Part shown: piece after piece, positions 35,605 to 44,402 of the stretch | How the letters are laid out: every line of letters begins with the position of its first letter | Position numbering within the stretch: position 1 is the stretch's first letter | From: Pyrococcus yayanosii CH1 | GTDB taxonomy: Archaea; Methanobacteriota_B; Thermococci; Thermococcales; Thermococcaceae | Assembly: GCF_000215995.1 (NCBI RefSeq) | Contig: NC_015680.1 | Location: 744,001 to 808,000 of the forward strand | Length of the DNA: 64,000 bases | Direction of reading: 5' to 3' | The notes under the pieces: model-generated | The model's database searches: none | The model's input: only the letters and a program-made list of their open reading frames with translations | What the model was told of the DNA's origin: nothing | Made by a program: the position numbers and the translations under genes

Positions 35605-36420
35605 TCAAAAAGCACCGCTTCCAATGCCACATATCTTGGCAAAGGGGCATATCGAGCAGTCCTCGGTGTAGGGCTGTAAAGGAGGTTCTCCCTTTACAGC
35701 TTTCGTAATTTCCTTGGCCTTTTCCATCTCCTCATCCTCGCCCTCTAAAACCAATGTCACACTCCCCTCAGCTCCTCCAGCGCCGCCCGCCGCGATTGGA
35801 ATCGCATCCACGTTCACAAGAATTTCGTAAGCCTCGACCTCTGTTACGGGGATTGCATGCGGAATTGGCACTAGGGCGGCGTAAAGCCCGGTCCCCCAGT
35901 CAAAGGACCTAATTCCTGTAAGCTTTGCACTTACCTCGACCGGGGTGGGGGTAAACTTCTCAAGGCTTACTGGTGCTATTGTAAGCACGCCCTTTGTTAT
36001 CGTCCATCCGAAAGTCCTGCCTATCGTGCCTCCATCGGGGGCGGCCGCGAAGACCGCAACGTTCCAGTTTATGTCAATCGCGTTGGCCCCCTTGATGAAG
36101 ACATCTTCCGGACCCATTTCTTTTAGAGCCTCCATTGGGTCGCCTTCAAACGGCTTCCCTTTATAAAGGACAAGATGCCTGGGCCATGTCTTTTTTGGGG
36201 TAACGCACGTCCTGCCTTTGCTTATAACCCCTATCGTCCACTTCTCCTTTTCAATTTTCTCTCCTGAAATCTCCTCGACGATGTAGGCGGCGGTAGTCCC
36301 TGTAGCTATATAAACGAAGCCATGTTTTAATGCATACTGAACCTCATCCATCGCTACAACGGCTTTGGCAATTAAGCGCTTGCTCTCGGAGGGTGTTAAT
36401 GTTACAAGGGCCCTCTGCAC
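35605..36420 (-). CDS. Conserved archaeal protein of unknown function with C-terminal Cys cluster
   Basis: About 271 residues. The central part (GFVYIATGTTAAYIVEEISG, VFIKGANAIDINWNVAVFAA) looks like an alpha/beta enzyme fold with Gly-rich loops, and the end has CSICPFAKICG, a possible metal site. I do not recognise its function. The frame opens at 36570, but GTG 36420 follows AGGTGATCTCA and avoids overlap with the nitroreductase gene. It is followed by the cytochrome-like gene within 11 bp. Confidence 0.65.
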   Translation of the reverse strand: MQRALVTLTPSESKRLIAKAVVAMDEVQYALKHGFVYIATGTTAAYIVEEISGEKIEKEKWTIGVISKGRTCVTPKKTWPRHLVLYKGKPFEGDPMEALKEMGPEDVFIKGANAIDINWNVAVFAAAPDGGTIGRTFGWTITKGVLTIAPVSLEKFTPTPVEVSAKLTGIRSFDWGTGLYAALVPIPHAIPVTEVEAYEILVNVDAIPIAAGGAGGAEGSVTLVLEGEDEEMEKAKEITKAVKGEPPLQPYTEDCSICPFAKICGIGSGAF

Positions 36421-36463
36421 TGAGATCACCTCACCTATGATGTTGCCCCCGGAAAATAAATAT

Positions 36464-37006
36464 CTAACCCCAATAGAATGGCATGCCAAACCTGTTATAG
36501 CTGACCTTCTCCCATTCGAAGACCTCTTCGCCGTGAGGCGGCTTGTTCTCCGCTGGATAGCCAACGCCAATGATGCAGAGAACGCGGTAGTTTTCTGGAA
36601 TGTCCAAGAGCTCCCTCACATATTCCTCGGCCGTTTTACCTTCACCGTGCATCCTGTTCCTGATCTGTATCCAAAATGAGCCTAGCCCCAGGGCAACAGC
36701 CGCGAGATGGATGTGCTCGGCCGCTATGGAAGCGTCTTCGATCCATACGTCGCTCCTGCTTTCGTCGGCGGTAATCACTATCGCCAATGACGCAGTGGCA
36801 AGCCCCGCCGCCCCGGGCTTAGCTTTCGAGAGCTTTTGGAGTTTCTCCCTGTCATCAACAACTATGAAGTGCCATGGCCTCTTATTGTGGGAACTCGGTG
36901 ACAGGAAGGCTGCCTCAAGGAGCTTCTTCACGAGTTCCTTTGGAACCTCTTTATCCTGAAAACGTCTTATGCTTCTCCTCTTTCTCAGTACTTCAAAAAA
37001 CTCCAT
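36464..37006 (-). CDS. Nitroreductase-family FMN enzyme
   Basis: The 180-residue protein starts MEFFEVLRKRRSIRRF, the usual nitroreductase opening, with SPSSHNKRPWHFIVVDD and LGSFWIQIRNR. It binds FMN and uses NAD(P)H; the natural substrate is unknown. GTGGTGATGGAG precedes ATG 37006, so the earlier starts at 37012 and 37018 are less likely. Intact. Confidence 0.85.
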   Translation of the reverse strand: MEFFEVLRKRRSIRRFQDKEVPKELVKKLLEAAFLSPSSHNKRPWHFIVVDDREKLQKLSKAKPGAAGLATASLAIVITADESRSDVWIEDASIAAEHIHLAAVALGLGSFWIQIRNRMHGEGKTAEEYVRELLDIPENYRVLCIIGVGYPAENKPPHGEEVFEWEKVSYNRFGMPFYWG

Positions 37007-37070
37007 CTCCATCACCACACTTAAGGGAGTAACAAGCCCTTTAAATCTGCCTTTGGATGATCATGGCGAG

Positions 37071-37258
37071 GTGGATATGTCTTTGGCACGTAGGGAAGAT
37101 ACCTCCATAGCCGACATAATTATTCCTCTCACCCTACGAGAGCGAGGCCGGGTTCAACGAGATGTTCAGGAAAGCAGGAGCACAATACCTTGATCTAACG
37201 TTCTTCAAGGGCTTAAATAGAAGAACTTTTCAAGTGTCTACCGGCCCCTTAAGGAGCT
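37071..37258 (+). other. Intergenic stretch with a possible gene remnant and a TATA box
   Basis: Short coding-like pieces in different frames occur, for example YESEAGFNEMFRKAGAQYL from 37131. No continuous frame with a start was found, so this is at most a relic. CTTAAATA (37211-37218) is a TATA-like element and could drive the E1-like gene. Confidence 0.35.
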
Positions 37259-37318
37259 TTGATTTTTGAAAAGATTAAGTTCATAAAGATTCCTTCAAAC
37301 CCTCCCTTGGTGAGGGAG

Positions 37319-38281
37319 ATGATGGATTTTTCGAGACACTTCCCGATCATAGGAATGGAGGGTCAGAGGAAGCTTGGCGAGAGCACCGTGGCCGTCGTCG
37401 GGGCGGGGGCACTTGGCAGTTGGGAAGTTTATTTCCTTTACAAGCTGGGCATCGGGAAGATAATTGTTATCGACAGGGACTTCGTGGATGAGAGCGACCT
37501 TCCGAGGACTATTTACACGAAGGAGGACGTTGGAAAGCCGAAAGTCGAAGCCCTAAAGGAGCGCTTTGACAACGTCGTTGGCTACTTCGAAGACTTGAAC
37601 CCATCCACGGTGAACCTCTTGGACGAGGCCGACCTAATACTCGATGGGACCGACAATATTTACACAAGGCAGGTAATAAATGACTATGCCATAAAGATGA
37701 ACAAGCCTTGGATCTACGTTGGGGTTCTGAGCACCTACGGAGACGTAATGCCTATAATCCCAGGGAAGACCGCCTGTTTCCGCTGTTTAATGCCAAAGCT
37801 ACCCTCGAGACCCATGCCCACTTGTGCCGTCGCCGGAATCATGAGCTACGTCCCACCCTTCGCGGCATCGCTCGCCGTGTCATTGGCTACCAAGATACTC
37901 CTTGGGGAGGAAGTAAGGAGCGAGCTAATATTTTTCGACACTAAGACCCTCGAATTCGAAAAGATTGAGATGCCGAGAAAGGAAGACTGTCCAGCGTGTG
38001 TTAGGAAAGAGTTAATCTTCCTGAAGAAGCAGATCAGAATTGAGCGCCTCTGCGACGGCTCAATCCAGATAACTCCACCGGAAAGAATGGACATCGACTT
38101 CGACGAGCTCGCTAAAAGACTAAAAGCTCTCGGCATAGAGTACATCAAGACATCCCAGTTTATCCAATTCGAGGATGACTATGCTGAAATCCTGATATTC
38201 CAAGGCGGTAGGATGGTCGTGAGGGGAGTTGAGAACGAAAAGGAAGCAAAGAACTTTTTTGCCCGCTACCTGGGTGGTTGA
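37319..38281 (+). CDS. E1-like adenylating protein (ThiF/MoeB/UbaA family)
   Basis: The product of about 320 residues has AVVGAGALGSWEVYFLYKLG (ATP-binding Rossmann motif), a Cys-x2-Cys pair (CFRC) and a second pair (CPAC) for zinc, and MPTCAVAGIMS, where the cysteine matches the catalytic site of Uba4-type E1 enzymes. It would adenylate the C-terminus of small sulfur-carrier or ubiquitin-like proteins for tRNA thiolation or cofactor synthesis. It overlaps the start region of thiI, supporting a sulfur-transfer role. The ATG at 37319 (or 37322) follows TTGGTGAGGGAG; the frame opens at 37259. Confidence 0.85.
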   Translation: MMDFSRHFPIIGMEGQRKLGESTVAVVGAGALGSWEVYFLYKLGIGKIIVIDRDFVDESDLPRTIYTKEDVGKPKVEALKERFDNVVGYFEDLNPSTVNLLDEADLILDGTDNIYTRQVINDYAIKMNKPWIYVGVLSTYGDVMPIIPGKTACFRCLMPKLPSRPMPTCAVAGIMSYVPPFAASLAVSLATKILLGEEVRSELIFFDTKTLEFEKIEMPRKEDCPACVRKELIFLKKQIRIERLCDGSIQITPPERMDIDFDELAKRLKALGIEYIKTSQFIQFEDDYAEILIFQGGRMVVRGVENEKEAKNFFARYLGG

Positions 38282-38282
38282 C

Positions 38283-39374
38283 ATGATAATCGTTCGTTAC
38301 GGCGAGATAGCCATAAAGAGGGGCAAGAGGAAGGAGTTCGAGAAAAAGTTAGTAGAGAACATCCTCGCGGCACTGAAGAGGAAGGGAATTGGGGGAAGAG
38401 TTAAGCTCGTTCGGGGGAGAATTCTCGTAGATGCCCCAGACGATGCGACAGATGTCATAGCGAAAGTTCCCGGTGTTGTCTCGGTTTCGCCGGCAAGGGA
38501 GATGGAATATGAGGAAGTTCCCAAATACTTGAAGGAGGCCCTCAAAGGCCTGAACCCGAAGAGCTTCAAGGTTGACACCCAGAGGCTTGACAAAGGCTTT
38601 CTCAAGACCTCCCTTGAGGTTAACCGAGAAATCGGGGCCTTCGTCGTGAAAGAGTTTGGCTGGAAGGTTGATCTCGAAAATCCGGAGCTCACGATAGGCA
38701 TCGAAATCATAAATGGGAAGGCATACGTTTTCTTCGAAAAGATAAAGGGTGTGGGTGGCCTGCCAGTGGGGACGCAGGGAAAGGTCATCGCCCTCTTGAG
38801 CGGCGGCATAGACTCTCCTGTGGCGGCGTTTTTGATGCTCAAGCGCGGTGCGGAGGTAATAACTCTTCACTTTGACCAGGGGACGAACGCTAGGAGGGTT
38901 GTCGAGAGGACGGTGGAAATACTGAGCGAATACTCACCCAAGGACATTGAGCTCATCGTGGAGAATCATTTCGAAATCCTGAAACCCTACGTCAAGGTGC
39001 TTAGCGATATTAACCGTAGGGAGTGGACGTGCGTCTTCTGTAAGGTTGCCATGCTTAGGCGCGCTGCGGAGATAGCAAAGGAGGAAGGCGCATTTGGCAT
39101 CGTTACAGGGGACTCTCTCGGTCAGGTAGCATCGCAGACGCTGGCGAACCTCTACCTCGAGACTATGAGCGTCCGCTTCCCGATATACAGACCTCTTATT
39201 GGGTTCGATAAGGAGGAGATAGTGGCGATAGCCAAGAAGATTGGGACGTATCAGGCGTTTCTCGAATATCCCTACTGCCAATGTCCCTTCAGGCCCGAGA
39301 AGGTTGTGACAGGTGGGAAACCCGAGGAGTTCTTCAGTATTCTAGACGCTTTGGAAAGGGAGGGTGTAGTTTAG
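38283..39374 (+). CDS. thiI: ThiI-type tRNA sulfurtransferase/4-thiouridine synthase
   Basis: The 363-residue protein has an N-terminal ferredoxin-like/THUMP region (MIIVRYGEIAIKRGKRKEFE) and the PP-loop ATP-binding motif ALLSGGIDSPVAAF near residue 179, then WTCVFCK and GDSLGQVASQTL. It lacks the C-terminal rhodanese domain of the E. coli enzyme, as is usual in archaea. It makes 4-thiouridine in tRNA. ATG 38283 lies one base after the stop of the E1-like gene, with GGGTGGTTGAC before it, so the two are coupled. Confidence 0.92.
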   Translation: MIIVRYGEIAIKRGKRKEFEKKLVENILAALKRKGIGGRVKLVRGRILVDAPDDATDVIAKVPGVVSVSPAREMEYEEVPKYLKEALKGLNPKSFKVDTQRLDKGFLKTSLEVNREIGAFVVKEFGWKVDLENPELTIGIEIINGKAYVFFEKIKGVGGLPVGTQGKVIALLSGGIDSPVAAFLMLKRGAEVITLHFDQGTNARRVVERTVEILSEYSPKDIELIVENHFEILKPYVKVLSDINRREWTCVFCKVAMLRRAAEIAKEEGAFGIVTGDSLGQVASQTLANLYLETMSVRFPIYRPLIGFDKEEIVAIAKKIGTYQAFLEYPYCQCPFRPEKVVTGGKPEEFFSILDALEREGVV

Positions 39375-39469
39375 AGTTAACCTGTATTCCTAATACCCAA
39401 ATTTGTGGACAAAGATTTAAAAGTAGTGGTTTTTACCCAAGAATGTATACATATAGGACGGTGATGAGC

Positions 39470-40213
39470 ATGCTAAAGGTTGAAAACCTACACGTCAGGG
39501 TTATGGGAAAGAACATCCTGAAGGGTGTTTCCTTGGAGCTAAGTGAGGGTGAACTTCACGTGGTTATGGGGCCAAATGGAAGTGGAAAGTCCACTCTCGC
39601 CTTGACCATAGCTGGCCATCCACGGTACGAGGTTGTGGAGGGTAGGATTCTTTTCGAGGAAGAGGACATAACCAAGATGAAACCCGAGGAGAGGGCGAAG
39701 AAGGGTATATTCCTCAGCTTCCAGCATCCGGTTGAGGTCGAGGGTGTCAAGGTCCTCCAGTTTCTCCAAAGAATGTTGAAGAACCTCAGGGGCGTGGACG
39801 AAGTAGAGGCGTATGAGGTTATCTTCAATGCCGTTCGGGAGCTTGGACTTGACAGTTCCATTCTCTCGAGGGAGCTTAACGTTGGATTCTCAGGCGGTGA
39901 AAGGAAAAAGCTTGAGATGCTTCAGGCCTATTTAGCCAGGCCAAAACTTCTGATACTTGACGAGCCCGATAGTGGTGTTGATGTTGATTCGCTCAAGGTC
40001 ATAGCCAAGGTTATCGACAGGCTTCATAACGAAGGCACCTTAATACTCCTCATAACTCACTACGGCAGAATTCTGGAGTATCTAAATCCCAAGATGGTTC
40101 ACGTGCTGAAGGAAGGCAAGCTTGTGGCTTCGGGTGGTCTTGAGCTCGTAAAGCTCATCGAAGAGAAGGGATTCGCGGCGGTGGGAGAGAATGGAGAGAC
40201 CGTCAAAGCTTGA
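39470..40213 (+). CDS. sufC: SufC, ABC-type ATPase of the Fe-S assembly system
   Basis: The 247-residue ATPase has Walker A MGPNGSGKSTLA, the signature FSGGERKK and Walker B LLILDEPDSGVD. It powers the SufBCD scaffold. The frame opens inside thiI at 39281, but GGTGATGAGC before ATG 39470 gives the family's usual start. A TATA-like ATTTAAAAG is near 39415. It overlaps sufB by 23 bp. Confidence 0.95.
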   Translation: MLKVENLHVRVMGKNILKGVSLELSEGELHVVMGPNGSGKSTLALTIAGHPRYEVVEGRILFEEEDITKMKPEERAKKGIFLSFQHPVEVEGVKVLQFLQRMLKNLRGVDEVEAYEVIFNAVRELGLDSSILSRELNVGFSGGERKKLEMLQAYLARPKLLILDEPDSGVDVDSLKVIAKVIDRLHNEGTLILLITHYGRILEYLNPKMVHVLKEGKLVASGGLELVKLIEEKGFAAVGENGETVKA

Positions 40214-41618
40214 GGAAATACTTAGGGCCGGCTCTCTCGAGGAAGTCCTCGGCACCGCCGTGCCTTACCCTAAAGAGATAGAACTCAAGGGTGAGCTGAC
40301 GAGGGATACCATAGAGGAGCTCTCACGGATAAAAGGCGAGCCAAGATGGATGCTTAGGCATAGACTCAGGGCCTTGGAGCTCTTCCACAAACTGCCCATG
40401 CCGAAGTGGGTGGTCGGTATCGAGGAGCTTGATCTTGAGAGTCTGGTTATCTACTCGAAGCCAGAGATAGGCAGTGAGGTTAAGGACTGGGAAGACCTGC
40501 CCGAGAGCATTAGGAGAACCTTCGAGCGTTTGAACATCCCGGAAATAGAGAAGAGGTTCCTCTCCGGCCTGACGGCTGTGTTCGATAGTGAGAGCGTCTA
40601 TTCTAAGCTCAAGGAGGAGTTCGAGAAGAAGGGCATAATTATGCTCCCCATGGAGGAGGCCGTGAAAAAGTATTCTGGCCTTGTGAAGAGGTACTTTGGT
40701 AGAGTCTTTTCCCCTGGAGAGCACAAGTTTTCTGCCTTACACCACGCCCTTTGGAGCGGTGGAGTTTTCGTTTACGTGCCGAAGGGGGTTAGAATACCCT
40801 TCCCGATAGAGGCGTTTTTCGTTATCGGCTCCGCATTGGAGGGACAGTTCGAGCACACACTTTTGGTTGCAGACGAGGGAAGCTACATTCACTTCATAGA
40901 AGGCTGTTCTGCGCCGATGTACAAGGGCTTCTCATTCCACGACGGCATGGTTGAGATTTACGCCCACAAGGGAGCAACCGTCAAGTTCACCACGATACAG
41001 AACTGGAGCCGCAATGTGATCAACTTCAACAACAAGCGCGCAATCATAGAGGAGAACGCCTATGTCGAGTGGATAGAAGGGAGCATAGGGAGCAGGATAA
41101 CCTACACCTATCCATCGAGCGTCCTCAAGGGAGAGGGAGCAAGGACCACCCAGTACGTCGTCTCGCTGAGCAATGGGCCCTATCTCAAGGACACCGGGGC
41201 CAAGAGCTTCCACCTCGCCCCGAACACAAGCTCGAAGATAGTCTCCAAGAGCATAAGCGCCAACGGCGGAATAAACATATACCGTGGGCTGGTGAGAATA
41301 ATCAAAGGTGCAAAGAACTCCACCGCGACGGTCTCATGCGATTCGCTCATTCTGGACGAAGAGAGCAGGGCCTACACTTATCCGCACAATCAGAACGACG
41401 AGCCTACAGCGAGTATAATCCATGAAGCCACTACCGGAAAGCTTGGGGAGGACAAACTCTTCTACATGAATCAGAGAGGAATAAGCGATGAAGAGGCCAA
41501 GAGCCTCATCGTGCTCGGCTTCATCAGCGAAATCCTTGAGGGTCTGCCCTTCGAGTACGTGGAGGTTCTCAAGAAGGTCATAGAGCTTGAGTTCAGCGAG
41601 ATAGGGGGTGTTGGCTGA
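40191..41618 (+). CDS. sufB: SufB, Fe-S cluster scaffold protein
   Basis: The 475-residue protein has the SufB/SufD beta-helix core with YVPKGVRIPFPIEAFF and EGCSAPMYKG, and the long polar right-handed helix repeats expected of SufB. It is the main scaffold on which Fe-S clusters form, with SufC and SufD. ATG 40191 follows GGTGGGAGAGA within the end of sufC. Confidence 0.95.
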   Translation: MERPSKLEEILRAGSLEEVLGTAVPYPKEIELKGELTRDTIEELSRIKGEPRWMLRHRLRALELFHKLPMPKWVVGIEELDLESLVIYSKPEIGSEVKDWEDLPESIRRTFERLNIPEIEKRFLSGLTAVFDSESVYSKLKEEFEKKGIIMLPMEEAVKKYSGLVKRYFGRVFSPGEHKFSALHHALWSGGVFVYVPKGVRIPFPIEAFFVIGSALEGQFEHTLLVADEGSYIHFIEGCSAPMYKGFSFHDGMVEIYAHKGATVKFTTIQNWSRNVINFNNKRAIIEENAYVEWIEGSIGSRITYTYPSSVLKGEGARTTQYVVSLSNGPYLKDTGAKSFHLAPNTSSKIVSKSISANGGINIYRGLVRIIKGAKNSTATVSCDSLILDEESRAYTYPHNQNDEPTASIIHEATTGKLGEDKLFYMNQRGISDEEAKSLIVLGFISEILEGLPFEYVEVLKKVIELEFSEIGGVG

Positions 41619-42718
41619 TGTTCATTGGGAAGGAAGCACTCGAAAGGCTAACCTACCAGAAGTACGGCGACAGCCCAACCATAAAGAGTTACACCAAGTG
41701 GAAGCTCTTCGAGGAAAACTCGCCACTCAAACTGCCGACAGAGGCTAAAGCGGTCAAGGTTCCGATAAAGGGGCACATCGTTTTATCGGGAAGCGAGGCC
41801 GAGTTCAACCTTCCTGCGGGGGTTGAGCTGAGCGAGGGGACTTTAGGCCTTTCTCAGCCCGAAGAGTCGAGAATCCTCGGTTTCCACTTCTACGCACTCA
41901 GAAAGGCATACAGGCTGAGGATAGCTGAAGACCTCAGGACACCACTTGTGATAGTTTCACACCTCTCCGAAAGGGCCTTCGTGAGCCATCACATCTCGAT
42001 AGAGGCCGATAACGTTAAAGCGCCGATAGTCATCTACGACATGAGCGAAGAGGGAACAAAATCCCTCGTTATCGAGCTCAAAGCTAAGAATGCTAACCTC
42101 GAAATCTTGACTGTCGGAAAGCACGAGGCACTCTCACACTACCTCCTGAGGGCTTCTCTCGGTGAGAAAACCAGTGTCAGGGCTTTCACCCTTGTCAAGG
42201 GTGGAAAAATGAGCCACCACCGCGAGGACTACTCCCTTGAAGGGGCAAAGAGTGAGCTGATACTCAGGGGCATGCCCATAGCCATTGGAAGCTCGGTGGA
42301 CTACCTCACCAACGTCCTCCAGTACGGCGAAAGGAGCAAAAGCGAGACGAGGGTTCACGGCTTTTCATACAAGAACGGCTGGACGGTTCACAGGGGGGTT
42401 GCCAAGGTCTTTGAGAGCGCCAGGAACTCATCGAGCGGTGTCGTGTCTCAGATAACCATAATGGACGAGGGTTCACTTGGAGTGAGCGTGCCGATGCTTG
42501 AGGTCGATGCAGGAGAAATCGAGTCGGCCTTCCACTCCTCGGCGGTGAGGCAGTTCGACGAAGACGCGCTCTTCTACCTGAGGTCGAGGGGACTCGACAG
42601 CGACGAGGCGATGAGCCTCTTCGTCCACGGCATTGGAGAGGCTTTGAGCAGTCATCTCGAAAGGCTCCGCGGCAAGGCAAGGGGGAACGTCGGGGAGCTA
42701 ATAAAGGGGCTTCTCTGA
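41618..42718 (+). CDS. sufD: SufD, Fe-S assembly scaffold partner
   Basis: The 366-residue protein is a divergent SufB relative; VDYLTNVLQYGERSKSETRV, ARNSSSGVVSQ and AFHSSAVRQFDEDALFYL match the conserved core. It pairs with SufB in the SufBC2D complex. Its ATG shares one base with the sufB stop (TGATG), so translation is coupled. No sulfur-activating sufS or sufE follows in this cluster. Confidence 0.93.
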   Translation: MFIGKEALERLTYQKYGDSPTIKSYTKWKLFEENSPLKLPTEAKAVKVPIKGHIVLSGSEAEFNLPAGVELSEGTLGLSQPEESRILGFHFYALRKAYRLRIAEDLRTPLVIVSHLSERAFVSHHISIEADNVKAPIVIYDMSEEGTKSLVIELKAKNANLEILTVGKHEALSHYLLRASLGEKTSVRAFTLVKGGKMSHHREDYSLEGAKSELILRGMPIAIGSSVDYLTNVLQYGERSKSETRVHGFSYKNGWTVHRGVAKVFESARNSSSGVVSQITIMDEGSLGVSVPMLEVDAGEIESAFHSSAVRQFDEDALFYLRSRGLDSDEAMSLFVHGIGEALSSHLERLRGKARGNVGELIKGLL

Positions 42719-42768
42719 TATTTCATACTTTTTTAAGTTTTGATTTTCGGGAAAACTTTTATTTTCTC

Positions 42769-42798
42769 TGAGTCAAACTGATATGAGTCAAACTGATA
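42769..42798 (+). repeat. Two tandem 15-bp repeats at the start of the Lrp-type pseudogene
   Basis: TGAGTCAAACTGATA occurs twice back to back (42769-42783 and 42784-42798), spanning the likely leaderless start ATG 42783. It may be a regulator site or a local duplication. Confidence 0.6.
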
Positions 42799-43365
42799 TC
42801 ATGATGAAGTACCTCAAGTACTCCGGAATAGCCGGCGTTGTAGTATACGCCTGCTGAGGAAGAACGGCAGGATGAAGGTGTCCGAGATAGCGAGGGAGCT
42901 GGGGATAAGCCACCCCTCCGCGAGGGAGAGGCGGGGGGACTTAAGGGTTCGGCACTGCTGAACATCAGGAAGAGGAACTTTGTCTCCGCGGTGGTGAACC
43001 TCAAGGTTCGGAGCATGGACGAGGCCGAGAAGCTGGCCGATGTTTTTGCAAGGTGCCCGAGAACGGTCTTCGTCGCCACGACAACCGGTAAGTACAACCT
43101 AAACCTGGCTCTCATAGCGGAGAGCTACTCTGCCCTTGAGGCTACCATAGAAAACACGATACGGCCCATGGAGTCGGTTAAGGAGATGGACGTCTCCCTC
43201 GGTTCGTCTCCGGCCTATCCAGAGTTCGTTGACTTCAAGCTGGAGCCGACGAGGAAAGTTACCCCCTGCGGGAAGGTCTGCACGGAGTGCTACATCTACG
43301 GTAGGAAATGTTCGGGCTGTCTGGCGACGGTTTACTTCATGGGTCTAAAAGGGAGTAGGAAATGA
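42783..43365 (+). pseudogene. Lrp/AsnC-type regulator with C-terminal Cys cluster, frameshifted
   Basis: Pieces in three frames make one protein: MSQTDIMMKYLKYSGIAGVV, then LLRKNGRMKVSEIARELGIS with a helix-turn-helix, then from about 42950 a ligand-binding half (GYNLNL-type region KYNLNLALIAESYSALEA). It ends CGKVCTECYIYGRKCSGC, four cysteines that could bind metal or a cluster. At least two frame changes (near 42855 and 42930) separate the parts. A TATA-like AACTTTTATTT about 26 bp before ATG 42783 suggests a leaderless start. It follows sufD, so a Fe-S or metal sensing role is conceivable. A product from GTG 42991 would lack the DNA-binding domain. Confidence 0.65.
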
Positions 43366-43378
43366 GGATATCTTTGAC

Positions 43379-43400
43379 TTTCTTTTTCTTTTTTTGTTTT
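43379..43400 (+). terminator. T-rich terminator after the Lrp-type pseudogene
   Basis: CTTTCTTTTTCTTTTTTTG is a strong T-tract just after the gene end, the common archaeal termination signal. Confidence 0.55.
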
Positions 43401-43512
43401 GTTATTCTGTGAATTATATTCCCGTATATCCTCACATAAATCAGTTTGCTTTTTAAGACAATTAAGTTTGTCTTTCAAAATGATGGATTCTAATTTCAAA
43501 AGTTTTCACTTT

Positions 43513-43538
43513 GTTAGGCAAACCTATATAAGTTAGGC
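43513..43538 (+). promoter_or_regulatory. AhpC promoter with direct repeats flanking the TATA box
   Basis: GTTAGGC occurs at 43513-43519 and again at 43532-43538, on both sides of CTATATAA (43524-43531). The second copy is followed by TCGCCAAC, giving a partial palindrome. The spacing of 19 bp is near two helical turns. It probably binds a redox or metal regulator. Confidence 0.55.
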
Positions 43539-43566
43539 TCGCCAACATAATATTAAGGTGAATTCC

Positions 43567-44136
43567 ATGGTGAAGGTTGGAGAAATCGTTCCGGACTTCG
43601 AGGCCGATGCATACCTCCCCGAGAAGGACGACATCGGAAAGGTCAAGCTTTCGGACTACAGGGGCAAGTGGGTTGTTCTTGCCTTTTACCCGGCTGACTT
43701 CACCTTCGTCTGCCCGACGGAGCTTGAGGAGCTGGCCGAGTACTACGAGGAGTTCAAGAAGGAAGGGGCTGAAATACTCAGCGTTTCGACCGATACCGCC
43801 TACGTCCACAAGGCCTGGCACGACACATCGCCAGCTATAAAGAAGATAAGATACCCCATGCTCGCCGACCCTGCTGGAAAAATAAGCCGGCTCTTTGGAA
43901 CCTACATAGAGGATGAGGGCGTTTCATGGAGGGCGACCTTCATAATAGACCCCGACGGAAAGGTCGTTCACATGGAGATGCACGACCTCAGCATAGGGAG
44001 GAGCGCAAAGGAGATCCTCAGGAGGCTCAGGGCTTCTAAGTATGTAAGAGAACACCCTGGGCAAGTATGTCCTGCAAGTTGGGAGCCCGGCAAGGAGGCC
44101 CTTGAGGTCAGCCTCGACCTGGTAGGAAAGATATGA
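43567..44136 (+). CDS. ahpC: AhpC-type 2-Cys peroxiredoxin
   Basis: The 189-residue protein has FYPADFTFVCPTELEELAEY with the peroxidatic cysteine, and HPGQVCPASWEPG with the resolving cysteine. It reduces peroxides in the cytoplasm. ATG 43567 follows AGGTGAATTCC. Its promoter carries paired GTTAGGC repeats. Intact. Confidence 0.92.
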   Translation: MVKVGEIVPDFEADAYLPEKDDIGKVKLSDYRGKWVVLAFYPADFTFVCPTELEELAEYYEEFKKEGAEILSVSTDTAYVHKAWHDTSPAIKKIRYPMLADPAGKISRLFGTYIEDEGVSWRATFIIDPDGKVVHMEMHDLSIGRSAKEILRRLRASKYVREHPGQVCPASWEPGKEALEVSLDLVGKI

Positions 44137-44333
44137 TGGATCTTTCCATTCTGTGAATTTTTCCACTCCATTTTTATCAAGATGGACTCAAGCTTTCACC
44201 CCTTTTCACAGATTTGAGAAATTTGGCAGGTTTTCATATCTCGGGATGCTTTCTTCGAACCCTTCTGGTTTGACACGTGGCATACTCGGTTAGGGATACG
44301 GCATGCCCTCCGTCCATTTTACGAAACTTCGAT

Positions 44334-44358
44334 TTGGCAAAGGTAAAACTCATAAGCT
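44334..44358 (+). promoter_or_regulatory. Shared metal-island promoter motif before the FTR1 gene
   Basis: TTGGCAAAGGTAAAACTCAT followed by AAGCT aligns without gaps to the copZ promoter site. It lies 67 bp before ATG 44403. Confidence 0.65.
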
Positions 44359-44402
44359 ACCCTATGAATTTTAGATTGACCTAAAAAGTTGGAGGTGAAC
44401 CC

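Noticed and set aside
42801-42858. C/D-box-like sRNA (ATGATGA ... CTGA)
   Set aside because: The boxes coincide with coding sequence of the Lrp-type regulator, and no internal C'/D' pair or terminal stem is evident.
43513-43548. SurR-type site (GTTn3AACn5GTT) before AhpC
   Set aside because: The GTT and AAC spacings do not fit the known pattern; the direct GTTAGGC repeats describe the region better.
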